64,000 nt of DNA, taken from the NCBI RefSeq assembly GCF_002285795.1, contig NZ_CP022961.1:5894001-5958000 (forward strand), in the 5' to 3' direction. This document shows positions 27,497 to 34,728 of this stretch, piece after piece. The notes under the pieces were generated by a model. It saw only the letters and a list, made by a program, of their open reading frames with translations, ran no database searches and had not been told where the DNA came from. Both the position numbers and the translations under genes were made by a program. Each line of letters opens with the position of its first letter. Within the stretch, counting starts at the first letter, position 1. Source of the stretch: Plantactinospora sp. KBS50. Its GTDB lineage: Bacteria > Actinomycetota > Actinomycetes > Mycobacteriales > Micromonosporaceae.

Positions 27497-28692
27497 TGCC
27501 TCGTCTTTGGACGTTGGCGGTGTAATCCGTTGGTTCGGGGGCCGTTTCGGGCAGGCTGTCCCTCTCGCTGTTGGTGTGGGAGGTGATGCCGGGTGGGACG
27601 ACGCCCGGAAGTGTTCGTGCGGGCGCTGTCGATGGCCGAGGGCCAGCGGCTGCAGAAGATCACGCGGACCGCGAAGAACCCGGTCAAGCTGCGCCGGGCG
27701 ATCGTGGTTCTGATGTCTGGCCAGGGCCAGCCGGTGCCCGACATCGCGTACCTGCTCAAGGCCACCGAGGACTACGTCCGCGACGTGGTCCACGCGTTCA
27801 ACGAGCGGGGGTTCGACGCGCTGGACCCAAAATGGACAGGGGGCACACCGAACAAGATCAATGAGCAGACCCGCGACTGGATCTGCGTGATCGCCCGGTG
27901 TGACCCCCGCTTCCTCGGCCAGCCGTTTACGACCTGGTCGCTGTCCAAGCTGCGTGACTACCTGATCGCCACCGGCCAGGTGGACACGATCAGCATCGAG
28001 ACCGTCCGGCGGATCCTGCACGAACGCGGCGTCACCTGGCAGACGTCGAAGACGTGGAAGGCCAGCAACGACCCGGACTTCACCGCCAAGATGCGCCGGG
28101 TCCTCGACCTCTACGACCATCCACCGGCCGGCGGCCGGGTCATCTGCGTCGACGAGTTCGGGCCGCTGAACCTGCAGCCCCGGCCGGGCAAAGCCTGGAA
28201 ACCGCAGGGCAAACCGGTCCGACTCCGGGCGACGTACCACCGTGACCACGGTGTCCGGCACATGATCGCCAGCCTCGACCTGGCCACCGGACGAATCCAC
28301 TACCGGATCCGGGACCGGAAACGATCGAGCGAGTTCCTCGACTTCCTCAAGAGCCTGCGGCGCCGCTGGCCAGGGCAGACGCTGCACCTGATCCTGGACA
28401 ACTTCTCCCCACACAAGCACCCCACCGTGCGGGCCTGGTGCCAGGCCAACGACGTTGAGCTGGTCTTCCTGCCGACCTACAGCTCCTGGCTGAACTGGAT
28501 CGAAGCCGAGTTCGCCGCTTTGCGCTACTTCACCCTCAACGGCACCGACCACCGCACCCACGCCGAGCAGGACGCCGCGATCGGTGACTACATCCGCTGG
28601 CACAACCAGCAGGCCCGCCCGAAAACGGGATACGCGACCAAGTCCAAGATCCGCCACCCGGATTACCCCTTCAAGGCCGCATGACGAGGCAC
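27496..28692 (+). mobile_element. IS630-family insertion sequence, copy 2
   Basis: The same 1197-bp element as at 25599-26795 but inverted, with TA at 27494-27495 and 28693-28694. It interrupts an operon between the EspC-like gene and the WXG-like gene, directly after the former's stop codon. Confidence 0.93.
27593..28684 (+). CDS. IS630-family transposase (copy 2)
   Basis: A 363-residue protein identical to that of copy 1, read rightward. It has the same helix-turn-helix and DDE catalytic segments. It is inserted so that its transcription runs with the flanking type VII-like operon, so read-through from the transposase promoter could drive the downstream WXG-like gene. Confidence 0.95.
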   Translation: MGRRPEVFVRALSMAEGQRLQKITRTAKNPVKLRRAIVVLMSGQGQPVPDIAYLLKATEDYVRDVVHAFNERGFDALDPKWTGGTPNKINEQTRDWICVIARCDPRFLGQPFTTWSLSKLRDYLIATGQVDTISIETVRRILHERGVTWQTSKTWKASNDPDFTAKMRRVLDLYDHPPAGGRVICVDEFGPLNLQPRPGKAWKPQGKPVRLRATYHRDHGVRHMIASLDLATGRIHYRIRDRKRSSEFLDFLKSLRRRWPGQTLHLILDNFSPHKHPTVRAWCQANDVELVFLPTYSSWLNWIEAEFAALRYFTLNGTDHRTHAEQDAAIGDYIRWHNQQARPKTGYATKSKIRHPDYPFKAA

Positions 28693-28719
28693 TAGGTCAC
28701 CCGGCCGGAGGTTGCTTCC

Positions 28720-29442
28720 ATGAACGACGCGACCATTTTTCTGGTCGAGCCCGGCGAACCCGAAGCCAGCATCAGCCAGGGATTCGCCAACCCGCTGGAC
28801 CTTTTCAACTACCTCAGCCCGTCAGCGTGGATCAACTCTGCCATCGCTGACCTCACCGGCACCGACGTCTTCGGCTGGATGACCGACTGGATCGGCGGCG
28901 ACTGGGCCGCGATGTGGAAGTTCGGCGACGCCCTCGGCCACCTTGCCGAATGCCTGCAGCAGATCGGCATCAACATCCAGGCCGGCGTCATTGCCCTTGA
29001 CGCCTCCTGGGACGGCAATGCCAACGACGCCGCCTACCGATACTTCTCCCACCTGGCCAGCAGCGTCAGCGGCCAGCAGTACGCCCTGACCGACCTGCGC
29101 GATCGGTACCACAAAGCCGCCACGGGCGCCTGGCAGATGTCCAACCAACTCGGCAACATCCTGCAAGCCCTGGCCGACAAAGCCATCCTCGCCGGCATCG
29201 CCGCCGCGGCCGGCACCATCACCGCCGAGACCGGCATCGGCGCCCTCGCCGGCTACGGCACGGCAGCGCTGATCGTGACCGACATGCTCAAACTCATCAA
29301 CCAGGCATCCATCATCATCAACACCGCCGGAACAGCCATCCTCAGCTTCTTCGGCATCGCCATCGATCTCATCTACCAAGGAGGCGGAGGCCTTGGATCC
29401 ATCCCCCTACCCGCCGTCTCATACACCCCACCCGCAGCCTGA
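28720..29442 (+). CDS. WXG100-superfamily protein, probable T7SS substrate
   Basis: A 240-residue protein preceded by GGAGG. Residues 70-150 form a long helical hairpin with the WxG turn in IALDASWDGNANDAAYRYF, followed by a helix with the spaced residues ALTDLRDRYHKAATGAW. Residues 155-215 are hydrophobic and glycine-rich (ILAGIAAAAGTITAETGIGA), which could insert into a membrane. The fold matches the LXG/WXG family of type VII secretion substrates, often toxins or their carriers. No EccC or EccB gene is in the window, so the secretion machine must lie elsewhere. A 50-bp overlap joins it to the next gene. Confidence 0.7.
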   Translation: MNDATIFLVEPGEPEASISQGFANPLDLFNYLSPSAWINSAIADLTGTDVFGWMTDWIGGDWAAMWKFGDALGHLAECLQQIGINIQAGVIALDASWDGNANDAAYRYFSHLASSVSGQQYALTDLRDRYHKAATGAWQMSNQLGNILQALADKAILAGIAAAAGTITAETGIGALAGYGTAALIVTDMLKLINQASIIINTAGTAILSFFGIAIDLIYQGGGGLGSIPLPAVSYTPPAA

Positions 29443-29758
29443 CATGCCCCGAGACCGCCTCGACCACGACCTGGAGGAGATGACCGGAGACCCAGCAATC
29501 GCCCGCGACATCAAAAAGACCCTCCGCCAGCTCGCCGACGGAACCGGCGGACCCACGCTCGCCGAACTCGCCCGCAACGTCCTGGACGGCCGCACGACCC
29601 TCCGCTCCGCCGCGTCCAGCGACGCCTACGCCACCCCGCTCACCGACGCCATCAACCAGTTCCGCCAGTGGCACGAGCAGTTGCCCCCCGAGCAGCGCCG
29701 GCAGATTCTCGATGACACCCGCCGACGCCTACACCAGGCAACCGACAACACCGCCTAA
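29393..29758 (+). CDS. Small helical partner of the WXG-like protein
   Basis: A 121-residue protein with a TTG start, supported by AAGGAGGCGGAGG just upstream inside the preceding gene. The N-terminal 20 residues are Pro/His-rich; the rest is helical and charged (DHDLEEMTGDPAIARDIKKT, and later AINQFRQWHEQLPPEQRRQI). I do not recognise the family. By position and translational coupling it is probably a chaperone, antitoxin or secretion partner of the WXG-like protein. Confidence 0.6.
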   Translation: MDPSPYPPSHTPHPQPDMPRDRLDHDLEEMTGDPAIARDIKKTLRQLADGTGGPTLAELARNVLDGRTTLRSAASSDAYATPLTDAINQFRQWHEQLPPEQRRQILDDTRRRLHQATDNTA

Positions 29759-29794
29759 CCGACGCGACCACCGACAGCACCGATTAGGAGCCAC

Positions 29795-29994
29795 ATGGCC
29801 TCACCCAAACGGCAACGTCACCGCGAACGACGAGCGGTCGGCGAACCCGCGCCCGACCTTCCACCGGCCACCGTCCGTCCGACGCGAAGGCGAGCGTGCA
29901 AGCGATGCGGCGAAGGCGGCCGAACCGAGAAACCCCCTACGGCTGGGTATGCGCCGACTGCCCTTCCCCTCGTAGCGTGGAGGCCAGAGCTTGA
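29795..29994 (+). pseudogene. Small zinc-ribbon protein with a frameshift
   Basis: An ATG after AGGAGC begins a basic peptide MASPKRQRHRERRAVGEP and reaches RACKRCGEGGRTEKPP, a CxxC knuckle. At the five-C run 29933-29937 the frame is lost. If one C is restored, the frame continues YGWVCADCPSPRSVEARA and stops at 29994, giving the second CxxC of a zinc ribbon. The original product would be about 66 residues. This is either a real single-base deletion or a base-calling error in a homopolymer. Confidence 0.55.
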
Positions 29995-30072
29995 GGGATA
30001 GAGGTTCATGGCTGAGACGAGACGCCAGTTCGATCCGGAGTTCCGGGCGGGCGTTTCTCCTGCGTATCGAGG

Positions 30073-30145
30073 TGCCCCCGGCAGGATTCGAACCTGCGAC
30101 ACACGGTTTAGGAAACCGATGCTCTATCCCCTGAGCTACGAGGGC
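30073..30145 (-). tRNA. tRNA-Arg (anticodon CCT)
   Basis: The minus strand folds into a full cloverleaf of 73 nt. The acceptor stem pairs GCCCTCG with CGGGGGC (one T-G wobble), the D stem is GCTC/GAGC, the anticodon loop TTCCTAA gives anticodon CCT for arginine AGG codons, and the T arm is GCAGG-TTCGAAT-CCTGC. The discriminator base is A and CCA is not fully encoded. tRNA-Arg genes are common integration sites, but I found no second copy of its 3' end in the window. Confidence 0.96.
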
Positions 30146-30252
30146 GCGAGGGCCCAGTCTAGCGACCTGGGGGTTCACCTGGGGTGGCAGGGAGTGGCCC
30201 ACGTTCACCCACGTTCCCCGGACCCCTGTTCGCCCAGCCCAGGACCACAGCC

Positions 30253-30376
30253 GGAGTCTCCATGTGACTCCGGTTGATCTTGGTGGGCAGGGTGGATCGA
30301 CCGGCGCATGGGGTTGCGTCGGCGGGGAGCGGTTTGGTTCAGGCTGCCGCGCGGATCACCGGTGCCGGTCGAGTGA
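30253..30376 (-). mobile_element. IS110-family 3'-end relic
   Basis: This stretch matches 55405-55530, the 3' end of the complete IS110 element, including the ggagtctccatgtgactccgg stem-loop at its outer edge. The minus strand still encodes FTRPAPVIRAAA and a stop at 30339, compared with FTRPASTIRAAA in the intact transposase. The rest of that element is missing; another transposase gene begins 40 bp on. Confidence 0.75.
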
Positions 30377-30415
30377 ATGAGCCATTCCGTGCAAGGTTCT
30401 GACTACTGAGGGTTG

Positions 30416-31237
30416 TCATGTAGTGCGGTCGTGCTCGATGTGGAGAACGGCCAACGCGGCGGCGACGATCTTGCCGATCCGCCATGGGTTGAGGCTGACG
30501 TTGCGCAGCGCCTTGAAGGTCATCTTGAGCAGCGAGTTGCCGCGTTCGGCGATCGCTCGCAGGCTGTTGTGGGCCTTGTTGAGCTGCTGCTGGACGAGGC
30601 TGAGCTTGGCGTTCTTCGGCTTCTTGAACGCGACGGTGATGGTGCCGGACTCGCCCTCGTAGCCCAGATCGCCGAGGGTGCGCAGGTCGGAGCCGGCGGC
30701 GGTGAGGGCGGGCAGGATCTCGGCGTGGGTGCGGACGGCGGTGGTGTCGTGTTCGCGGCCGGGCCGCACACCGGAGGTCCAGATCGGCCAGCCGTCGGGC
30801 ACGGTGACGACCTGGACGTTGCCGCCGTGGTTGTCGTGTTTACCGGACCACCACAGGTCGACGCCCTCCGTAGGGCCCGGGGTGCGGCACCGGTCGGTCT
30901 CGACCAGAATCCCGTCGATGTTCACGTAGTCATGGCCGGCGGCCTTCGCCGCGAGTAGGGCGCCGTGCAGGGTCGGTGACCGGGCGGCGAGAACATCGAT
31001 GCCTTCGTGGAGGTAGTCGTAGCTGGTGGAGAGGCTGATCGCGTTGTCCCGGGCGAGTTGCCGCATCCGCGTGCTGTCGAGGAACCAGCGCAGGATCAGG
31101 ACCGCCTGGTCACGGCATGGCAGAGCGCGGGTTCCGGCACGGGTACCGCGGCGGGCGCGTTCCGTGGTGAGCAGACCGGCGAGTACGTCCACGGTGTGTT
31201 CGCGTACCGGCAGGACAGCGGTGTATGTGACACTCAT
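30416..31237 (-). CDS. IS5-superfamily DDE transposase (DDE_Tnp_4 type)
   Basis: A 273-residue transposase. The N-terminal helical part has a helix-turn-helix (RMRQLARDNAISLSTSYDYL). The DDE core has its first aspartate in VNIDGILVETDR, the second in TLGDLGYEGE, and the last acidic residue in ERGNSLLKMTFKALRN. The segment LWWSGKHDNHGGNVQVV is typical of the HARBI1-like/IS5 transposases of actinomycetes. It is full-length. Element ends are not clear; aggttctg occurs on both sides (about 30393 and 31292) in the same direction. It lies within the same accessory block as the IS110 relic. Confidence 0.88.
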   Translation of the reverse strand: MSVTYTAVLPVREHTVDVLAGLLTTERARRGTRAGTRALPCRDQAVLILRWFLDSTRMRQLARDNAISLSTSYDYLHEGIDVLAARSPTLHGALLAAKAAGHDYVNIDGILVETDRCRTPGPTEGVDLWWSGKHDNHGGNVQVVTVPDGWPIWTSGVRPGREHDTTAVRTHAEILPALTAAGSDLRTLGDLGYEGESGTITVAFKKPKNAKLSLVQQQLNKAHNSLRAIAERGNSLLKMTFKALRNVSLNPWRIGKIVAAALAVLHIEHDRTT

Positions 31238-31498
31238 CGTCGGCGCAGGACCTCTATGAAGTTGAGCTGTAGGAGGCCACCTTCTTATCGAGGTTCTGCG
31301 CCGTTCCTACGTAGCCGCGATCATCCGGCGCGTCTCCGACTTTCCACGCATCTCGTCGGCTACAGACAGCAACCGCAACGTTGCACGGAATGGCTCACTG
31401 GCCTGGCTGCTGCACAATCTCGTCGAGAAGCCAGCCATGCGCCGGTGGTCGCGGCCCCGGCCCAAGGTGGTGGCACCCGCCGCCCCGGCCGACCGAAT
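31238..31498. other. Gene-free DNA, transposase flank
   Basis: I see no gene. The left part is probably the end of the adjacent insertion sequence and the right part belongs to the promoter region of the histidine kinase gene. Confidence 0.5.
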
Positions 31499-31516
31499 AT
31501 CTGCAGAACGACAGAT
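31499..31516. promoter_or_regulatory. 18-bp dyad operator, site 1
   Basis: ATCTGCAGAACGACAGAT has ATCTG/CAGAT half-sites and matches site 2 at 16 of 18 positions. It ends 62 bp before the histidine kinase start, nearly the same distance as the two other copies before their genes. Confidence 0.7.
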
Positions 31517-31578
31517 TTCCTCGACGACTTCAAATGTTACCGATGCCAGCCGATGATCGCCTCACATAGGCTGTCCGC

Positions 31579-32823
31579 ATGGGAAGCGGATCGCTCGCAG
31601 CATGGCGCGACAGGCACTCATGGGCCGCCGTTCTGGCCCTCCTGGTTCTCGCTCCGGCGATCATCGCGCCCCCCGTTGGATTGATCGTTGCCATTCCTGC
31701 CGCGACCGCGGTGGCCGTGGTGTTCATCAGATGGCCGCAGCGCGGAATCTCGATGATCACCGCGGCCACCGCGGTATCGGCGATATCGCTCACGGTCGAC
31801 ATCGCCTACCCCGGGCCGCCCGGGCTCGCACTGTTCTGGCTGCCATTCGAGATGCTGGCTCTGTTGCTTCTGACCGGCATGACGATCCGGCTTGCCGGCG
31901 AGCGCAAGGCTCTCGTGAGTGGTGCGCCGTGCGTGCTCACGACGATCCTGCTGCCCCTACGGTTCACGCTGCGGATGGACCAGTCCGTGCTCAGCGGATC
32001 GATCATCATGATCGCACTGACCGTCTTTCCCACGGCCATAGCGATCGGCATCGGGTTCTATCTGCGCGGCCAGGACCACAAGCGTCGCCAGGCCGTTAGT
32101 ACCGCCCGCCGCGACCAGCGGCTGCGGGTCGCCGGTGACCTGCACGACTTCGTGGCCCACGAGGTCACCGGCATCGTGCTCGAGGCACAGGCGGCCCAGC
32201 TCGAGCCGCTCGACGCCGAGCGGGCTCGGGCGATCTTCTCGCACATCGAGGTCGCGGGGCTGCGGGCGCTGGAGTCCATGGACCAGACCGTGCGGACCCT
32301 GCGTGACCCGAACGGCGACAGCAGCGAGGACGCCCCTCCGGTGCGGGTGTACCGCCTGGCCGACCTGCCCGCGCTGGTCGACCGGTTCTCCTCCGGCACG
32401 GCCATGACGGCGACCCTCGACCTGCCGGCCGAGCTGATCCACGCCCTCGACCCGGAGCGGGAGGCCGCGGCGTACGCGGTGGTGCTGGAAGCCCTGACCA
32501 ACGTGCGGCGACACGCACCCCGCGCCGCCGAGGTACGCGTCGTGCTGCGCCCGCTCCCCGGCCCCGAACTCGAGGTCCTGGTCGACAACGATGGCCGGTC
32601 CGGAAGCGGCCTGGTCGGCAGTCGCACCGGCGGAGGCACCGGGCTGATCGGCATCGAGGAGCGGGTCCGCGCCCTGGGCGGGCACCTGAGCGCGGGCCAC
32701 ACGGACAGCGGCTGGCAGGTGCGCTGCGCCTTCCCGGCGCCGATCTTGGCCGTGACCGCGCCGGAGCCGCCGACGTTGGCTCTGCCGCCAGGGCAGCCGG
32801 GGCCATACACCGCCTGGAAGTGA
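31579..32823 (+). CDS. Membrane sensor histidine kinase, HisKA_3 type
   Basis: A 414-residue kinase. Residues 1-170 have about five membrane helices (for example SWAAVLALLVLAPAIIAPPV, and the one ending IAIGIGFYL) with little outside the bilayer. The HisKA_3 helix has the phosphoacceptor histidine in RVAGDLHDFVAHEVTG, and the ATPase domain has LEALTNVRRHAP, VDNDGRSGSG and GGGTGLIGIEERVRALGG. A Pro-rich tail follows. The partner regulator is encoded at 36734. An 18-bp dyad upstream suggests that the system controls its own kinase gene. Its compact sensor suggests detection of membrane stress or a lipophilic ligand. Confidence 0.93.
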   Translation: MGSGSLAAWRDRHSWAAVLALLVLAPAIIAPPVGLIVAIPAATAVAVVFIRWPQRGISMITAATAVSAISLTVDIAYPGPPGLALFWLPFEMLALLLLTGMTIRLAGERKALVSGAPCVLTTILLPLRFTLRMDQSVLSGSIIMIALTVFPTAIAIGIGFYLRGQDHKRRQAVSTARRDQRLRVAGDLHDFVAHEVTGIVLEAQAAQLEPLDAERARAIFSHIEVAGLRALESMDQTVRTLRDPNGDSSEDAPPVRVYRLADLPALVDRFSSGTAMTATLDLPAELIHALDPEREAAAYAVVLEALTNVRRHAPRAAEVRVVLRPLPGPELEVLVDNDGRSGSGLVGSRTGGGTGLIGIEERVRALGGHLSAGHTDSGWQVRCAFPAPILAVTAPEPPTLALPPGQPGPYTAWK

Positions 32824-32990
32824 CGACGCACGAGGGGTTCCCCGGCCCGGCCGCCGCCTGACTGATTCCGGGGCCTGAGCCGGATCTTCGACCGGACCCC
32901 CTCGACCCGCCCAGTGGCGTCCTCCCGCCGCTACGGCCGGGCATTCGGGCCGTTCGCCGCCGGCTCGTTCCTTGTTTCCGCTGGCCACAG

Positions 32991-33008
32991 ATCTGCCGAA
33001 CGGCAGAT
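32991..33008. promoter_or_regulatory. 18-bp dyad operator, site 2
   Basis: ATCTGCCGAACGGCAGAT is a perfect dyad (ATCTGCC-GAAC-GGCAGAT). It ends 65 bp before the lipoprotein start and is the strongest of three copies in this module. Confidence 0.8.
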
Positions 33009-33073
33009 GTCTCTCCTCTTCCGGATCGCCATGATGAAGCAGTCAGCAGATATTGCGATCGGAGGACTTGATC

Positions 33074-33814
33074 ATGCCCCCCAAGGGAAAGGGACTCCTC
33101 GTTGCCACCCTTGTTGCCGCCATTACTTCCGGCGCCGCCGGATGCGGCAACAGCGAGGCGACGAAAACCGAATCTCAGAGCTTTCCCCTTCCCGGAGAGG
33201 TTCTCCGCATCGACGCGTCCGAGGCCGCGGTGAAGGTGATCAGCGGCACCGGCGAATCAGTCGACGTGCAGCGCGAACTGAAGGGCAAGGCGACTGACGA
33301 CGGCAACGCCACGTGGACGATGTCGGGCGACACGCTCAAGCTCGGGCTGCGCTGCTCGGGCATCGTGGTCAGCTGCGAGGGCAGGTACACGGTCGCCGTG
33401 CCGCAGGGAACGGCCCTGCGGGTCAACGCCTCCGGCAGTGCCGTGACCCTGGACTCTCTCACCGGCGACATCGACGCCTCGGTCACCGACGACGGAACGC
33501 TGCGCGTGGCGGGGCCGACCGGGAAACTGAGCCTGGCCACCCGGGGCGGCTCCATCACCGTCACGAGCGCGCGATCCACCGAGGTGACCGCACAGACCAA
33601 GGGCGACGGCAACATCGACCTCGGCTTCCTCATGGCGCCCGAGCGGGTGAAGGCGACCGCCAGCGGTTCGGTCCAGGTGACTCTCCCGAACGACTCCGGG
33701 ACGTACCGGATTGTCGGCGCCGACTCCGCGAGTCTCGCCTCCGACGACAAGAGCTCCCGTTCCATCACCGTCTCCGCCGCAGACGGTACCGCCAGCGTCC
33801 AACGAGCCGGCTAG
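33074..33814 (+). CDS. Beta-helical lipoprotein (DUF4097-like), paralog 1
   Basis: A 246-residue exported lipoprotein. The signal peptide GLLVATLVAAITSGAAGC ends in a lipobox with lipidated C24. The mature part is made of short beta strands of the DUF4097/adhesin-like kind (VTLDSLTGDIDASVTDDGTL, GGSITVTSARSTEVTAQT). The conserved phrase YTVAVPQGTALRVNASGSAV recurs in paralog 2. GGAGGA lies eight bases before the ATG. It heads the ABC exporter operon and its promoter carries a perfect dyad. It may be a sensor or accessory protein on the outer face of the membrane that works with the exporter and kinase. Confidence 0.82.
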   Translation: MPPKGKGLLVATLVAAITSGAAGCGNSEATKTESQSFPLPGEVLRIDASEAAVKVISGTGESVDVQRELKGKATDDGNATWTMSGDTLKLGLRCSGIVVSCEGRYTVAVPQGTALRVNASGSAVTLDSLTGDIDASVTDDGTLRVAGPTGKLSLATRGGSITVTSARSTEVTAQTKGDGNIDLGFLMAPERVKATASGSVQVTLPNDSGTYRIVGADSASLASDDKSSRSITVSAADGTASVQRAG

Positions 33815-33825
33815 GAGACCGTGCC

Positions 33826-34728
33826 ATGCTCGAACTGATCGACATCACCAAGATCTACGCCGGGGACAAGCGGGCCGTCGACAGCATGACGCTCCGGATG
33901 GACGCCGGCATGCTCGGCATGCTCGGCCCGAACGGCGCCGGGAAGTCCTCGCTCATGCGGATCGCGGCCACCGTCACCAAGCCCACGTCCGGGCGGGTGC
34001 TCTTCAACGGCGACGACGTCGTGGCCCGGCCCGACCTGCTGCGCCGGACACTCGGGTACCTACCGCAGGACTTCGGCGTCTACCCCAACCTCACCTCGCG
34101 CGAGTTCCTGGGCTACCTGGCCGCCGCCAAGGGCCTCTCGGCCCGGTCGGCCAAGGCCCGCATCGACGAGCTGCTCGCGATGGTCAACCTCACCGAGGCA
34201 CTGAAGCGACCGCTGGGCAAGTACTCCGGCGGCATGCTCCGGCGGGTCGGCATCGCGCAGGCGCTGCTCGCCGACCCTCAGGTGATCATCGTGGACGAGC
34301 CGACCGCGGGCCTCGACCCCGAGGAGCGGGTCCGCTTCCGCAACCTGCTCAGCGACCTCGCGGCCGATCGGGTCGTCATGCTTTCGACCCATATCGTGTC
34401 CGATGTGGAGTCGGTCGCGTCCGACATCGCGATCGTCGCGCAGGGGCGGCTGCTGCGCCGGGACAGCCCGGAGGAGTTGCTGCGCCAGGTCGACGGGCAG
34501 GTCTGGGAGGTCGTAGTGCCCTCCGATCGGGTGTCGGTTCTACAGCACCAGTACGTCATCAGCCGCCTGGTCCGCACCACCGCAGGCGTCCGGGTCCGGC
34601 TGCTCTCCCCCGTGCAGCCGGGCCCGGACTCGACCCGTGTCGCGCCCGACCTCGAGGACGCCTACCTGGCCGTCATCAACTTCGCGGCCGGGCGGTCCGT
34701 CGACCCGGCGCGGGCGGTACGGCGATGA
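33826..34728 (+). CDS. ABC transporter ATPase
   Basis: A 300-residue ATP-binding subunit. Walker A is GPNGAGKSS, the Q-loop YLPQDFGVYP, the signature KYSGGMLRRVGI, Walker B VIIVDEPTAGLDP and the switch histidine in MLSTHIVSDVE. It belongs to the bacitracin/lantibiotic-type ATPases that work with ABC-2 permeases. The lipoprotein gene ends 11 bp upstream (GGAGA site), and the stop overlaps the permease start (ATGA). It energises the following permease. The substrate is unknown; export of a peptide or lipid or antibiotic defence would fit. Confidence 0.94.
   Translation: MLELIDITKIYAGDKRAVDSMTLRMDAGMLGMLGPNGAGKSSLMRIAATVTKPTSGRVLFNGDDVVARPDLLRRTLGYLPQDFGVYPNLTSREFLGYLAAAKGLSARSAKARIDELLAMVNLTEALKRPLGKYSGGMLRRVGIAQALLADPQVIIVDEPTAGLDPEERVRFRNLLSDLAADRVVMLSTHIVSDVESVASDIAIVAQGRLLRRDSPEELLRQVDGQVWEVVVPSDRVSVLQHQYVISRLVRTTAGVRVRLLSPVQPGPDSTRVAPDLEDAYLAVINFAAGRSVDPARAVRR

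Noticed and set aside
25599-28692. Composite transposon formed by the two IS630 copies
   Set aside because: Each copy has its own TA pair and the TA target is too short to show a shared outer duplication; the enclosed genes look like part of a resident operon continuing outside the second copy.
30073-30145. Integrative element attached at tRNA-Arg
   Set aside because: I found no integrase and no repeat of the tRNA 3' end within the window.
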